A stretch of 52,929 bases of DNA, from positions 1 through 52,929 of the forward strand of contig JBBRPC010000002.1 in NCBI GenBank assembly GCA_038228615.1, in the 5' to 3' direction. Source of the stretch: F1-120-MAGs023 sp038228615. Lineage in GTDB: Bacteria; Actinomycetota; Acidimicrobiia; IMCC26256; PALSA-610. The translations under genes and the position numbers were made by a program. Each line of letters starts with the position of its first letter. The first letter of the stretch is position 1. Shown here one piece after another: positions 14,550-23,888 of this stretch. A model generated the notes under the pieces. It worked only from the letters and a program-made list of their open reading frames with translations. It did no database searches and was not told where the DNA came from.

Positions 14550-16274
14550 GTGAGTGTTGTGGTCAGAGAAATCGTGACCAGCCTCACCAGCACCAACTCA
14601 TCCTTGCGTTCGTCCAGCCTCATTGCTCGTATCGAAGCCGTCGCTGCAGGCGACAGCTCCATCACGTTCGTCGGCTCCGCCGCGGCGAGCGGCGAAGCCG
14701 AGTCGGTGCTGTGGAAGGATCTGTACGCCGAAGCGCGGTGTTTCGCGTCGGTGTTGCAATCTCGTGGGGTCGCGCCAGGGACACACGTCGCCATCCTCGG
14801 GCCGACGACACGGGCGCTCGTGACAGCAATCGAAGCGACCTGGCTTGCTGGCGCTGCAGCCGTGATGTTGCCGCTACCGATGCGCCTCGCCTCGATCGAC
14901 GAGTTCGTTGATGCAACACGAATCCGAATTCACGATAGCGACGCGGTGGTGCTGCTCATTGACGATCAGCTTGCTGACTTCCTCGACGAACGCCCGGGCG
15001 ATCCGCCGGTGTTGCGGCTCGGTGACCTAGCTGGCGAAGCTGCGGACCTGACTGCAGATGCCTATGTTCGGCCCACTGACGAACCCGATGCGCTCGCGAT
15101 TCTGCAGTACACGAGTGGGTCGACGAGCGACCCGAAGGGCGTCATGCTTCCCCATCGCTGCGTCACGGCGAATATCGATGCGATCGTGCGTGGCGGCGAT
15201 ATTCGAAGCGGTCGCGACGTGGGCGTCTCGTGGCTTCCGCTGTATCACGACATGGGTCTTATCGGTCTGTTGGCGATGCCGATGTGTACGGGAATCGACC
15301 TGGTGCTCTCTGCGCCCCAGGATTTCTTGGCAGCGCCGAGTCGTTGGATGGAATGGATCTCGCATTACGGCGGGACAGTCACCGCCGGACCAAACTTTTC
15401 GTATGTACTCGCGACGCGTTCACTGAAACGTCTTGAGAATCTTGATCTTTCGCAGTGGCGTGTCGCGCTCAACGGTGCGGAGCCGGTTGATCCCGCAACG
15501 ATGCGCGCGTTCGTCGAAGCCGGGGAACGGCACGGTCTACGTCCTGGCGCTGTGTTTCCAGCTTTCGGAATGGCAGAAGCGACGCTTGGCGTGACGTTCC
15601 CCGCCCCTGGCGCCGGGTTGAATGTCGATCGAGTCGATCGGCGCGTGTTGGAGACCGATCACTACGCGGCACCGGTTGTCGCTGGCTATGACGACTGTCG
15701 CGAACTCGCGAAACTTGGTCGGGCAATGTTCAACCTCGAAATCCGCATCTGTGATCGCGCGACCGGTGCGGTGATGGACGATCGTGAAGTCGGCGAGCTC
15801 GAAGTCCGCGGTGACTCCGTCACACCGGGCTATTACAAGCGTCCCGAAATCACTGCCGCGACGTTCCACGATGGATGGTTGCGTACTGGTGATCTTGGGT
15901 ACTTGGTTGATGGTGAACTCGTCGTGTGTGGACGCATCAAGGATGTGATCATCCTCGGTGGTCGCAATGTGTATCCCCAGGATGTGGAGCGAGCTGTCAA
16001 CGACGTTGACGGAGTTCGGTCCGGCAACGTGATCGCCTTTGGGACGCCCGGCCGTCGCGGCAAGGAATCTCTTGTGGTTGTTGCCGAAACGAAAGAGTCG
16101 GAACTCGAGACGGTCCGCGATGCGATCAAAAACGCTGTGTACGGAGCCGTTGGCTTACCGGCGGAGGCGATCGTCTTGGTCAGCCCCGGTTCGCTGCCCA
16201 AGACGTCGAGCGGCAAGCTGCAACGATCGCTCTGTAAATCTCGTTACCTCGACGAATCGCTGTCACCGGCGTAA
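14550..16274 (+). CDS. Fatty acyl-AMP ligase / acyl-CoA synthetase family protein
   Basis: This adenylate-forming enzyme of up to 574 residues has the P-loop-like core YTSGSTSDPKGVMLPH, the FAAL-typical WLPLYHDMGLIG, the A5 region FGMAEATLGVTF, the A7 region LRTGDLGYLVDGELVVCGR and the A8 hinge KDVIILGGRNVYPQDVE, ending with the catalytic Lys in SLPKTSSGKLQRS. Such enzymes activate fatty acids as acyl-adenylates for transfer to carrier proteins or CoA. No polyketide synthase is adjacent. The GTGs at 14550, 14559 and 14574 are all possible starts. Confidence 0.88.
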   Translation: MSVVVREIVTSLTSTNSSLRSSSLIARIEAVAAGDSSITFVGSAAASGEAESVLWKDLYAEARCFASVLQSRGVAPGTHVAILGPTTRALVTAIEATWLAGAAAVMLPLPMRLASIDEFVDATRIRIHDSDAVVLLIDDQLADFLDERPGDPPVLRLGDLAGEAADLTADAYVRPTDEPDALAILQYTSGSTSDPKGVMLPHRCVTANIDAIVRGGDIRSGRDVGVSWLPLYHDMGLIGLLAMPMCTGIDLVLSAPQDFLAAPSRWMEWISHYGGTVTAGPNFSYVLATRSLKRLENLDLSQWRVALNGAEPVDPATMRAFVEAGERHGLRPGAVFPAFGMAEATLGVTFPAPGAGLNVDRVDRRVLETDHYAAPVVAGYDDCRELAKLGRAMFNLEIRICDRATGAVMDDREVGELEVRGDSVTPGYYKRPEITAATFHDGWLRTGDLGYLVDGELVVCGRIKDVIILGGRNVYPQDVERAVNDVDGVRSGNVIAFGTPGRRGKESLVVVAETKESELETVRDAIKNAVYGAVGLPAEAIVLVSPGSLPKTSSGKLQRSLCKSRYLDESLSPA

Positions 16275-16280
16275 ATAGTT

Positions 16281-17087
16281 CTAAATAACCGGCCACGGGT
16301 GGTCGCGGTAATCGCCGGTTGTCATCGGGAATCGCTTCGTCCTGAGTAGCCGCGCGATGCGTGCCTGCATCGCCGCGAGCTCGGAAGGCGCGAGCAGCGT
16401 GGCGAGTTCACTGGCAGCGATCAACGGCATAATGCGATCGATGTCGACAAGCAGATCGTTGGGTATCGCACTACCGGCGAATTCCCAGATGACTGTGCGG
16501 AGTTTCGGGTGTTCGTGGAAGCAAACACCGTGATCAATCCCCCAGATGTGATCGCGTTCGTCGAGGATGACATGACCCCCCTTTCGGTCTGTGTTGTTTG
16601 CGATCACGTCGAATGCGGCGAAGCGTCGAAAGGTGTCTTGGTGCGCGTTGAATATTTCGAAGTAGTGCTGCTCGGGGTCGTGGTCGTAGAACCGTGCAAC
16701 TGAACCGATGCCAAGTGGACCGTCGCGCAGGACAGTGTCGGGGACCAGGGACCAGCTCAACAGGTCGGAGAGCACGCACGCAGCAACCTCACGTTCGCAG
16801 AGTGTTCCCTCAGCGAAATCCCACAGCGGCCGTTCACCATCGCGCGGTTTATAAATCGCCAAGAGTGCGTTGTCGTGGTCGTCGCTCACTCGAGCCAGGA
16901 ACGTCGCGTTCGATGACCATGGCATTCGACCAACAATTTCAAGAGTTCCTTCGCGCAGCACCGAACGCGCAACCGCGTCGTCGACGACCGCGGGAAGCTC
17001 GAGGCCGGCCTGCTCCGACAGCAATGTCAATTCCAGCGCGGGCAAGCGTGCCCGTCGGGATCCATTGGAAATTGACAAAGGGGACAC
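16281..17087 (-). CDS. SCO1664-family protein, kinase-like fold
   Basis: This 268-residue protein matches the actinobacterial SCO1664 family, distant relatives of PI3/4-kinase-like phosphotransferases: LLAIYKPRDGERPLWDFAEGT (nucleotide-binding Lys), REVAACVLSDLL, FDVIANNTDRKGGHVI (catalytic DxxxxNxDR) and IWGIDHGVCFH (metal-binding D). The substrate is unknown. It is the last gene of a conserved three-gene set with DUF3090 and a histidine phosphatase, and its ATG lies 61 bases inside the DUF3090 gene; a TTG at 17045 would shorten the overlap. Confidence 0.85.
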   Translation of the reverse strand: MSPLSISNGSRRARLPALELTLLSEQAGLELPAVVDDAVARSVLREGTLEIVGRMPWSSNATFLARVSDDHDNALLAIYKPRDGERPLWDFAEGTLCEREVAACVLSDLLSWSLVPDTVLRDGPLGIGSVARFYDHDPEQHYFEIFNAHQDTFRRFAAFDVIANNTDRKGGHVILDERDHIWGIDHGVCFHEHPKLRTVIWEFAGSAIPNDLLVDIDRIMPLIAASELATLLAPSELAAMQARIARLLRTKRFPMTTGDYRDHPWPVI

Positions 17088-17563
17088 GGTGGACGACCGC
17101 GATCGACGCTTGCTGCACCGTGTCGCAACATGGCTCGCACCTGTGCGCGAGACGCGTAGAGACGTGCAACGAATCCTTCTTGTTCGCCAGGATCAACGGG
17201 CGGCGCGTCGTCTTCGGTCTCTGGGTGTTCGCGGAGCTCGAGCAATACGAGGTTGCGAGAAGGATCGAAACCGATGCCGATCAGTTGGGCGCGAAACAAC
17301 GGTTCTGCTTCAGTCAGTTGTCCACACAGCGCGTCGTTGACAGGGTCGAGACCTGTCTCGGGCTGTTCGGTGTCGTCGGCAGCGATGCGGTCGAGAAACT
17401 CGTTGGCTTCAGCTGCCAAGAGTGCGATCTGTTGCTTTTCGAGAAGGACGCTCAACAGCGCCCCGTTGCTGCGTGCCTGAATCATGAATCGGCGTTGGCC
17501 AGGTTGACCAATTGCGCCGGCGCTGATGCTGTCGACTGGATCGAACTCGATTGGATCAGGCAT
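17027..17563 (-). CDS. DUF3090 family protein
   Basis: This 178-residue protein is the actinobacteria-specific DUF3090. It opens with EFDPVDSISAGAIGQPGQRRF, has the LLEKQQIALLA helix and PLFRAQLIGIGFDPSRNLVLLEL, and ends in a treble-clef-like Cys set (PPCPLCQFPMDPDGHACPR). Function is not established. It overlaps the upstream phosphatase stop by eight bases and the downstream SCO1664-family start, so the three are co-translated. In many actinobacteria this set neighbours the mycothiol ligase gene mshC, which is not seen here. Confidence 0.88.
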   Translation of the reverse strand: MPDPIEFDPVDSISAGAIGQPGQRRFMIQARSNGALLSVLLEKQQIALLAAEANEFLDRIAADDTEQPETGLDPVNDALCGQLTEAEPLFRAQLIGIGFDPSRNLVLLELREHPETEDDAPPVDPGEQEGFVARLYASRAQVRAMLRHGAASVDRGRPPCPLCQFPMDPDGHACPRWN

Positions 17564-18233
17564 CGTCGACTTCGCCTTCAGTCTGTGGCGACGGTGCGTG
17601 TGCGATCAGCTCATCCAACGAGCCAGTGTCGTTGCACTTCAGCATCGTGACTCCATACGGATGAAACTGGAACGCAGTCACCGATGCTGGTGAAACATGG
17701 ATCCGCTGAAAGAGGTCGAGATGCACGCCGGTGAAATGTGCAATTGCCGATTTGATCGGGTCGGCATGACTCACGACGAGGGTTGTTTCGCCGGGATGCA
17801 CGGCGACAATGTCGTTGAGTGCAGCGACCATTCGGGATTGCATTTCCATGAGCGACTCGCCGCCAGGGAAGCGCGCCCGTGAGGGCGCTGCCTGCACGAC
17901 TTTCCACTCGTCGGTCTTCGCTAGGTCTTTCAGTTCGCAGTCGGTCCAGTCGCCGTACTCGGCTTCGATCACACCGTCGTGTGGGAGAACGGGGAGTTGA
18001 TGATGGGCGGCGATGATCTCGGCCGTTTGCATCGTTCGCTCAATCGGGCTCGAATAGATCGTATTGATTGCGAGCGCTGCGAGTCGTTCGCCCGCGTTGG
18101 CGGCCTGTTCACGACCGATATCTGTCAGGTCGATACCGGGCATCCGACCTGAGAGCTTCCCGCCTGTGTGATGGGTGACTGCATGGCGCACCAATACCAA
18201 GCGGGTCGGTTGCTTCGGTGCGTCATCAGCCAT
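17556..18233 (-). CDS. Histidine phosphatase family protein (MSMEG_4193-type)
   Basis: This 225-residue phosphoglycerate-mutase-like phosphatase has the RHG-like motif LVLVRHAVTHHTGG (catalytic His), GRMPGIDLTDIGREQA, the SSPIERTMQTAEII segment and the second catalytic His in TLVVSHADPIKSA. The family dephosphorylates small molecules; the substrate here is unknown. It is the first gene of the leftward three-gene operon with DUF3090 and the SCO1664-family protein, a set conserved across Actinobacteria, which suggests all three act on one metabolite. Confidence 0.9.
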   Translation of the reverse strand: MADDAPKQPTRLVLVRHAVTHHTGGKLSGRMPGIDLTDIGREQAANAGERLAALAINTIYSSPIERTMQTAEIIAAHHQLPVLPHDGVIEAEYGDWTDCELKDLAKTDEWKVVQAAPSRARFPGGESLMEMQSRMVAALNDIVAVHPGETTLVVSHADPIKSAIAHFTGVHLDLFQRIHVSPASVTAFQFHPYGVTMLKCNDTGSLDELIAHAPSPQTEGEVDDA

Positions 18234-18331
18234 CCGAATATCGAACCATGGATCGCGCTGTCAGACTGAACGGGCCGGTCGGACCTACCGGAGGAGCCCA
18301 CTACGGCGGCGCGGCGGTAGGGTCGCAGGCG

Positions 18332-18766
18332 ATGACAAGTGTGAGTTTTACGCCGACCGGACCTCCTGAAACGGTCCTTCCACCCGAACCAAGCGATGCC
18401 CTCGCGGCGCTCGTCGAGGCGCTCGCCGCACCGGCCGAGCGTCGGCGCGACGCCGTCGCCGAGGTGTGCGCACACTGGCCGAGTTTTCTCGATGCGTGGG
18501 CACAACTCGGTGAACTCGCACGCGACGATGTCGAGGCGTACGCATATTTTCGGGTGGGATACCACCGTGGCCTGGACAAACTGCGCCAATCCGGCTGGCG
18601 CGGTAGCGGCTACGTGCGGTGGACCCATGTCACCAACCGCGGCTTTCTTCGTGCGGTCGATGGGTTACGCAATGCCGCTGGCCATATCGGTGAAGCTGCC
18701 GAGGAAGCTCGATGCACCGAATTTCTGGCGCAACTCGATCCTGACTTCCAGCGTCGAGCCCGCTGA
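18332..18766 (+). CDS. DUF3151 family protein
   Basis: This 144-residue protein matches actinobacterial DUF3151. The core is ARDDVEAYAYFRVGYHRGLD, KLRQSGWRGSGYVRWTHVTN, RGFLRAVDGLRNAAGHIGE and a final CTEFLAQLDPDF. It is a soluble helical protein of unknown function. The ATG at 18332 is chosen because the region before it (from 18218) is repetitive, unlike the family and too close to the divergent phosphatase start at 18233. It lies 36 bases before gmd on the same strand. Confidence 0.85.
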   Translation: MTSVSFTPTGPPETVLPPEPSDALAALVEALAAPAERRRDAVAEVCAHWPSFLDAWAQLGELARDDVEAYAYFRVGYHRGLDKLRQSGWRGSGYVRWTHVTNRGFLRAVDGLRNAAGHIGEAAEEARCTEFLAQLDPDFQRRAR

Positions 18767-18802
18767 CCCGAGTTGGTCACGGAGCATCCGTAGACTTCGG
18801 CG

Positions 18803-19795
18803 ATGAAACGCGCGCTGATCACAGGAATTACCGGACAAGACGGTCGGTATCTCTCCGAGTCACTTGCCGCTAAGGGTTACCAGGTCTTTGGGATGATCCG
18901 TGGGCAAGCGAACCCGAAGGCTCGCGTTGTGCAGGACGAAAATCCTCGGGTTGAACTGGTCGACGGTGATCTGCGCGACATGGCATCGCTCATCGCCGTC
19001 TTGGAGCAGGTGCAGCCTGACGAGGTCTACAACCTCGGAGCCATCAGCTTCGTGCAGCTCTCGTTCCGCCAGCCCGAACTCACTGCCGAGATCACCGGTC
19101 TAGGTGTGCTGCGAATGTTGGATGCAGCGCGCATCGTCGGCGGCATGGAAAATAACCCCATCCGTTTTTACCAGGCCAGTTCGTCGGAAATGTTCGGCAA
19201 GGTGCGTGAAGTACCGCAGACGGAAACAACGCCGTTTCACCCCCGCTCTCCGTATGGCGTCGCCAAGATGTTCGGTCACAACATCACGGTGAACTATCGC
19301 GAGGCCTATGGCATGCACGCGAGCAGCGGGATCTTGTTCAACCATGAAAGCGAACGGCGTGGCCACGAGTTCGTTACTCGAAAGATCACGTCGTCGTTGG
19401 CCAGGATCAAACTTGGGTTGCAAGATACGATCAGCCTCGGCAACTTGGAGTCGCGTCGCGATTGGGGTCACGCCGCCGACTACGTCGAGGCGATGTGGTC
19501 GATGTTGCAACAAGATCAGCCCGACGATTACGTCGTGGCAACGGGTGAAACCCACAGCATTCGAGAGTTTCTCGATGTCGCCTTCAGATGTGCTGGCTAC
19601 GACTCGTGGGAGCCGTTCGTGACCCACGACGTGCGGTTCGATCGTCCGGCCGAAGTAGATCTCCTCATCGGGGATCCGAGCAAGGCGAAAGCGAAACTTG
19701 GGTGGGAACCCAAGGTGAGTTTTGAAGACCTCGTGCGTCGGATGTACGAATCGGATTTGGTTGAGGAAGAAAAAGAGGCGCGCGGCCTTCGTTGA
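18803..19795 (+). CDS. gmd: GDP-mannose 4,6-dehydratase
   Basis: This 330-residue short-chain dehydrogenase converts GDP-mannose to GDP-4-keto-6-deoxymannose. Features: the Rossmann motif ALITGITGQDGRYLSE, GDLRDMASL, EVYNLGAISFVQLSF, the catalytic Ser/Thr region YQASSSEMFG, the YGVAKMF motif with Tyr and Lys, FNHESERRGHEFVTRKIT typical of Gmd, and LGNLESRRDWGHAADYVEAMW. It provides activated deoxysugars such as GDP-fucose or rhamnose precursors for surface glycans; no glycosyltransferases are adjacent. Confidence 0.92.
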   Translation: MKRALITGITGQDGRYLSESLAAKGYQVFGMIRGQANPKARVVQDENPRVELVDGDLRDMASLIAVLEQVQPDEVYNLGAISFVQLSFRQPELTAEITGLGVLRMLDAARIVGGMENNPIRFYQASSSEMFGKVREVPQTETTPFHPRSPYGVAKMFGHNITVNYREAYGMHASSGILFNHESERRGHEFVTRKITSSLARIKLGLQDTISLGNLESRRDWGHAADYVEAMWSMLQQDQPDDYVVATGETHSIREFLDVAFRCAGYDSWEPFVTHDVRFDRPAEVDLLIGDPSKAKAKLGWEPKVSFEDLVRRMYESDLVEEEKEARGLR

Positions 19796-19804
19796 TCGCA
19801 GGAG

Positions 19805-20770
19805 TTACGCCCTGGCGCGTTGGAGGCGGTCGAGCGTTGCCTCTGCCTGCTCGACAACCATGCGCACCAAATCACCTGCCGGTATGAGCGAATCGACTGC
19901 GCCGACGAGTTGGCCAGCTGGGTAGCACTCCCGATCGGTATCCACTTCGGTGTCTTCATTGCCGCCGAGGTGGAGCACCCCGGCGCTCAACGTATGCAAC
20001 ATCATTTCTGGGAATGGCTTCAGCGCATCCGGGTTCGCTTCGATTTCGTTCGTCCACTCGTTGCGGACCACGCGCATGGGTTTGCCTGAGTAGCCCTTGC
20101 TAATCACGGTGTCGTCCTCGTGGCTGCGCAGCAATGCATCTTTGTAACCGCGCACAGTTCGTGCCTCTGGCGTCGCGATGAAACGAGTGCCCATCCAAAC
20201 ACCGTCGGCACCGAGCGCGAGCGACGCCGCGAGCCCGCGTCCATCGAAAATTCCGCCTGCCGCGACCACGGGCACGCGGTCACCGACGGCGTCGACGATC
20301 TGAGGCACGAGTGGCATGGTCGCGATCAAACCGGTGTGACCGCCGGCCTCCGTGCCTTGCACGATGACGAAGTCGACACCACTCTCGACGGCGCTGACAG
20401 CGTGGCGAACTTTCCCGCACATGCTGGCAACGAGCACACCCGATTCGTGGAGTTGGCCAATGATGTCGCGCGGTACGCCCAAACCGGCCACGAACAATGA
20501 CGCGCCACCTTCGATGACAAGATCAACGCCTCGGGTCAAACTGTCGGGAAGCGCGGCGAGAAGATCGACGCCGAACGGTTTGCTGGTCGCCTTCGCGGTC
20601 TCGCCAATCTCGTATTGCATTTGTTCCACCGTCAATGGTGCGGCGCCGATCGTCCCGATTCCACCCGCGTTCGATACAGCGGCGACGAGCTCGTGATAGG
20701 CGACGCCTCCCATACCGGCAAGCATCACTGGGTGTTCGATTTGGAGAAGTTCGGTGAGACGGGTCTGCAT
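19805..20770 (-). CDS. Nitronate monooxygenase family FMN enzyme
   Basis: This 321-residue TIM-barrel flavoprotein has the NMO pattern: LLQIEHPVMLAGMGGVA, VSNAGGIGTIGAAPLT, DFVIVQGTEAGGHTG, PVVAAGGIFDGRGLAASLALGADGVWMGTRF and a C-terminal GQLVGAVDSLIPAGDLV. Members oxidise alkyl nitronates or, in related groups, act as enoyl reductases, so the physiological substrate is open. The ATG at 20770 is used; the longer frame to 20869 crosses the purE promoter. It is divergent from purE with only 31 bases between the starts. Confidence 0.88.
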   Translation of the reverse strand: MQTRLTELLQIEHPVMLAGMGGVAYHELVAAVSNAGGIGTIGAAPLTVEQMQYEIGETAKATSKPFGVDLLAALPDSLTRGVDLVIEGGASLFVAGLGVPRDIIGQLHESGVLVASMCGKVRHAVSAVESGVDFVIVQGTEAGGHTGLIATMPLVPQIVDAVGDRVPVVAAGGIFDGRGLAASLALGADGVWMGTRFIATPEARTVRGYKDALLRSHEDDTVISKGYSGKPMRVVRNEWTNEIEANPDALKPFPEMMLHTLSAGVLHLGGNEDTEVDTDRECYPAGQLVGAVDSLIPAGDLVRMVVEQAEATLDRLQRARA

Positions 20771-20801
20771 GGTCGCCAACGTTAGAGCTACCGTCGCTGT
20801 T

Positions 20802-21302
20802 ATGAATAGTCCACTCGTAGGCGTGATCATGGGAAGCGATAGCGACCTGGTCGTGATGCAAGGCGCCATTGATGTGCTCGACGAGTTCGACGTATCTCGC
20901 GAGGTGCGAGTCGTCAGCGCTCACCGGACCCCCGACGTCATGTTCGACTATGCCAAGACAGCAGCCAACCGCGGCATCAAGGTGATCATTGCGGGCGCTG
21001 GCGGGGCAGCCCATCTCCCTGGAATGACCGCATCGCTGACACCATTGCCAGTGATCGGCGTTCCGGTTCCGTTACCGACGCTCGACGGGTTGGATTCGTT
21101 GCTCTCAATTGTGCAGATGCCGTCGGGTATTCCCGTCGCTGCTGTGGCAATTGGCAACGCCCGCAACGCTGGGCTGCTCGCAGTGCGCATCCTCGGTGTT
21201 GTTGACGCGATGCTTCAAGACCGCATGGTGCAGTACCAACGCGAGCTGGCAACCATGGTCGGCGAAAAAGACGCGCGGGTCGAAAAACAGTTCAACACGT
21301 AA
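20802..21302 (+). CDS. purE: N5-carboxyaminoimidazole ribonucleotide mutase PurE
   Basis: This 166-residue class I PurE has the signature GVIMGSDSDLVVMQGA, then VVSAHRTPDVMFDYAKTA, VIIAGAGGAAHLPGMTASLT, PVIGVPVPL and MPSGIPVAAVAIGNARNAGLLA. It moves the carboxyl group of N5-CAIR in purine synthesis. purK, its usual partner, is not in the window. The ATG at 20802 gives the family start. Confidence 0.95.
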   Translation: MNSPLVGVIMGSDSDLVVMQGAIDVLDEFDVSREVRVVSAHRTPDVMFDYAKTAANRGIKVIIAGAGGAAHLPGMTASLTPLPVIGVPVPLPTLDGLDSLLSIVQMPSGIPVAAVAIGNARNAGLLAVRILGVVDAMLQDRMVQYQRELATMVGEKDARVEKQFNT

Positions 21303-21309
21303 ACGTCGG

Positions 21310-23886
21310 CTATTCCGTTCGAATTGCGTCGAGCACGTTGAGATTGGCAGCACGCCGCGCGGGAATCACTGCCGCCAAGACGCCAGCGAATCCCGCGATG
21401 AGCGCGATCAAACCCAGACGTGGGAGCGCGAAATCGAGCTTCGTGACAAGGTGTTGGGTGCGCAACGATGTGACGAGGATCGCGCCGAACACGATCCCAA
21501 TCGCCAATCCAAGCAGCGTACCGAACACCGAGATGATGACTGATTCCCAGCGAATCGCGGTCCGAATTTGTTCGCGAGACGTCCCGACGGCACGGAGCAG
21601 TCCGATCTCATGGGTTCGTTCGTGGACTGACAGCGCCAGCGTATTGACGATGCCGATGAGTGCAATCACGATGGCGAGTAGCAGTAGGCCGTAAAACAAA
21701 AACAAGGCCTGATCAATCTGCGTTTCTTGATCGGCTTTGAATTGTGCGAAGTTCTGCACCTGGACTGTCGGGTAGTCGCGCAACGATCGCTTAATCGCGG
21801 CGGCGCCTTGATCCGGGTTTGTTCCCGGCGAGGCTATTGCAACGCTGAATTGGTCCTCGGGTATGTCGGCAACGCGCACAAACACGCTGTGATCGATCAG
21901 GAGCGCAGGTCGGTCGAAGATGCGCTTCTCGAAAATTGCGACGATTGTCAGGTTGAGTTGCGTTTTCGTGAATCGAGCGAACACGGTCGAGCCGACCTTG
22001 AGGTGATGCGCGTTTGCGAATGCGCGAGGGACAGCGATTCCTCCGTTCGCAAGGTTGTGAATATTGCCGGAGACTGCTCCGAGATCAATGAAACGGCTCA
22101 GCACCCGTGAATCTGCGGCGAGGACGAATCGAGCGTCGCTGGGTCGGGTGTTGTCGCTGAGCTGCAGCACCGTCTCCGCGAAACCTATGCCCATGGCGAT
22201 GTCGACGCCGCGCGTGTGCGCCACTTTGTTCGTGACGTCTGGGCCTTGTGCGCCGGTGATGAAATAGTCGGTGGTGCCGAGTTGATTGTCGAGCGCTGCG
22301 GCAATGGTTTCTTTGAATGACGCAGTCACGATTGTGACCAAACCGACGATTGCGACCCCCAACGTCAACGCGATCGCTGTCCATGCGCTGCGTCGGGGAT
22401 TGCGGTACGCGTTGTCGCGGGCCAGTCGGCCCGCCATCCCGCGCCATCGAGCTGGGAAAAAACCGAGCACCTTGGCGGCTGGGGGAACCAACATGGGGCT
22501 GATCACAAAGACACCACCGAATGCCGTGACCGCGCCAGCGGCTGCGTAGTACACGTTGTTGTTGATCTTTGTGAACAGTCCAACTGCGACGCCGACGATC
22601 CCTAACGCGATCACAACGCCGCCGAGAATTGAACGGGATGCTCGAGGCAAGGGCTGTTCGATCGCCGATTCCCGAAGCGCTGCGATGGGACGGATTCGTG
22701 CCGTGCGTAACGCTGGGACAAGCGCCGCGATCAGAGTGACCACAGTGCCGACGCTGATGCCGAGAGCGACAGTCCTCGCGAGCACCACGAGGCCGCCACC
22801 GGGTAACGCCAGATCGAGCCAACCTAAGACGGCACGCAACGAAATGGCGAGGCCGATACCACCGAGCACTCCGAGCGCCGAAGCGACGATGCCAACAACG
22901 ATCGCCTCGCCGAGCACCGACGCGACGACTTGGCGGGGCGACGCGCCGATGGCGCGCAGGAGCGCGAGTTCGCGAGTGCGTTGCGCCAAGATCACCGTGA
23001 AGGTGTTGAAGATGATGAATCCTCCAACGAGGAGCCCGATCCCGCCAAAGACAAACAGACCGATGTACACGAACTTGAGCACCTTGCGAACCTGATTTTG
23101 CTGTTGCTGGCGGAACTCGTCGCCAGTCACAACGTCGACGTTCGCGACGCGTAAGGCATTTGCGATCTGAGAACGCACGACTGCCGGAGCGAACCCAGGT
23201 CGGGCGTGCACCACGATCTGTCGGTACTGTGCTGGCAATCGCGTGATGCGCTGCATTTCCGCAATGGTGAACAGTGCGCCGGTTGCGCCGATTGGGCGAT
23301 CAACCCGACCAAAGCGAGCGACGCCGACGAGGGTGTATCGATGGGCTTTGTCCGGTGGCGCGTTGACCAACACCGACGCGCCGATCTTGAGGTGGCCGTC
23401 GCGTGCCGACGCGGCGTCGACCACTATCTCGCCGTTGGCTTGCGGCGGTCGGCCCTGTGATATCCGCCATGGGGTGAACTCGCGCCGAGGCATCCAGCTG
23501 TAACCGAATTGCGGCGCAGTTCGTCCGCCGATGGGCTTGCCTTGCGCGCTGATGAGCGCGATCGGCTGATCGGAATCGGACTGGATCGTGCCTTCAGCGA
23601 AGTCGACGCCAGGAAGGTTGCGGACTTGCCGTATCAGCGACGCGGGAATAGCGCTGCGTTTTTCTTGTTCATTCGGATTGCCGAAACCACCGCGCATGAG
23701 TGGGCCCTGGACAACGGCGTCGGTCCCTTTCGTGAGCTGAGTGAATAGGTCATCGAACGACACGCGGATCGTGTCGGTGATGATGAACGATCCGGCAAGG
23801 AAGGTGATTCCGAGCACGATCGCAAGGCCGGTGAGCAGGAATCGCACGAGGTGTGAGCGAATGCCTCGCACGAGCAATTTGAACAA
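21310..23886 (-). CDS. ABC transporter permease with two FtsX/MacB-type domains
   Basis: This 858-residue permease has an N-terminal membrane helix (VRFLLTGLAIVLGITFLAGSFI), a large MacB-type extracytoplasmic domain, an FtsX core (VYIGLFVFGGIGLLVGGFIIFNTF, LALLRAIGASPRQV), a second extracytoplasmic domain and a second FtsX core (ALIGIVNTLALSVHERTHEI, GLLRAVGTSREQIRTAI), ten helices in all. Such pairs move lipids, lipoproteins or peptides out of the membrane mechanically rather than importing solutes. The TTG start at 23886 has GAAGG six bases upstream. It follows its ATPase gene by two bases. Confidence 0.9.
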   Translation of the reverse strand: MFKLLVRGIRSHLVRFLLTGLAIVLGITFLAGSFIITDTIRVSFDDLFTQLTKGTDAVVQGPLMRGGFGNPNEQEKRSAIPASLIRQVRNLPGVDFAEGTIQSDSDQPIALISAQGKPIGGRTAPQFGYSWMPRREFTPWRISQGRPPQANGEIVVDAASARDGHLKIGASVLVNAPPDKAHRYTLVGVARFGRVDRPIGATGALFTIAEMQRITRLPAQYRQIVVHARPGFAPAVVRSQIANALRVANVDVVTGDEFRQQQQNQVRKVLKFVYIGLFVFGGIGLLVGGFIIFNTFTVILAQRTRELALLRAIGASPRQVVASVLGEAIVVGIVASALGVLGGIGLAISLRAVLGWLDLALPGGGLVVLARTVALGISVGTVVTLIAALVPALRTARIRPIAALRESAIEQPLPRASRSILGGVVIALGIVGVAVGLFTKINNNVYYAAAGAVTAFGGVFVISPMLVPPAAKVLGFFPARWRGMAGRLARDNAYRNPRRSAWTAIALTLGVAIVGLVTIVTASFKETIAAALDNQLGTTDYFITGAQGPDVTNKVAHTRGVDIAMGIGFAETVLQLSDNTRPSDARFVLAADSRVLSRFIDLGAVSGNIHNLANGGIAVPRAFANAHHLKVGSTVFARFTKTQLNLTIVAIFEKRIFDRPALLIDHSVFVRVADIPEDQFSVAIASPGTNPDQGAAAIKRSLRDYPTVQVQNFAQFKADQETQIDQALFLFYGLLLLAIVIALIGIVNTLALSVHERTHEIGLLRAVGTSREQIRTAIRWESVIISVFGTLLGLAIGIVFGAILVTSLRTQHLVTKLDFALPRLGLIALIAGFAGVLAAVIPARRAANLNVLDAIRTE

Positions 23887-23888
23887 CG

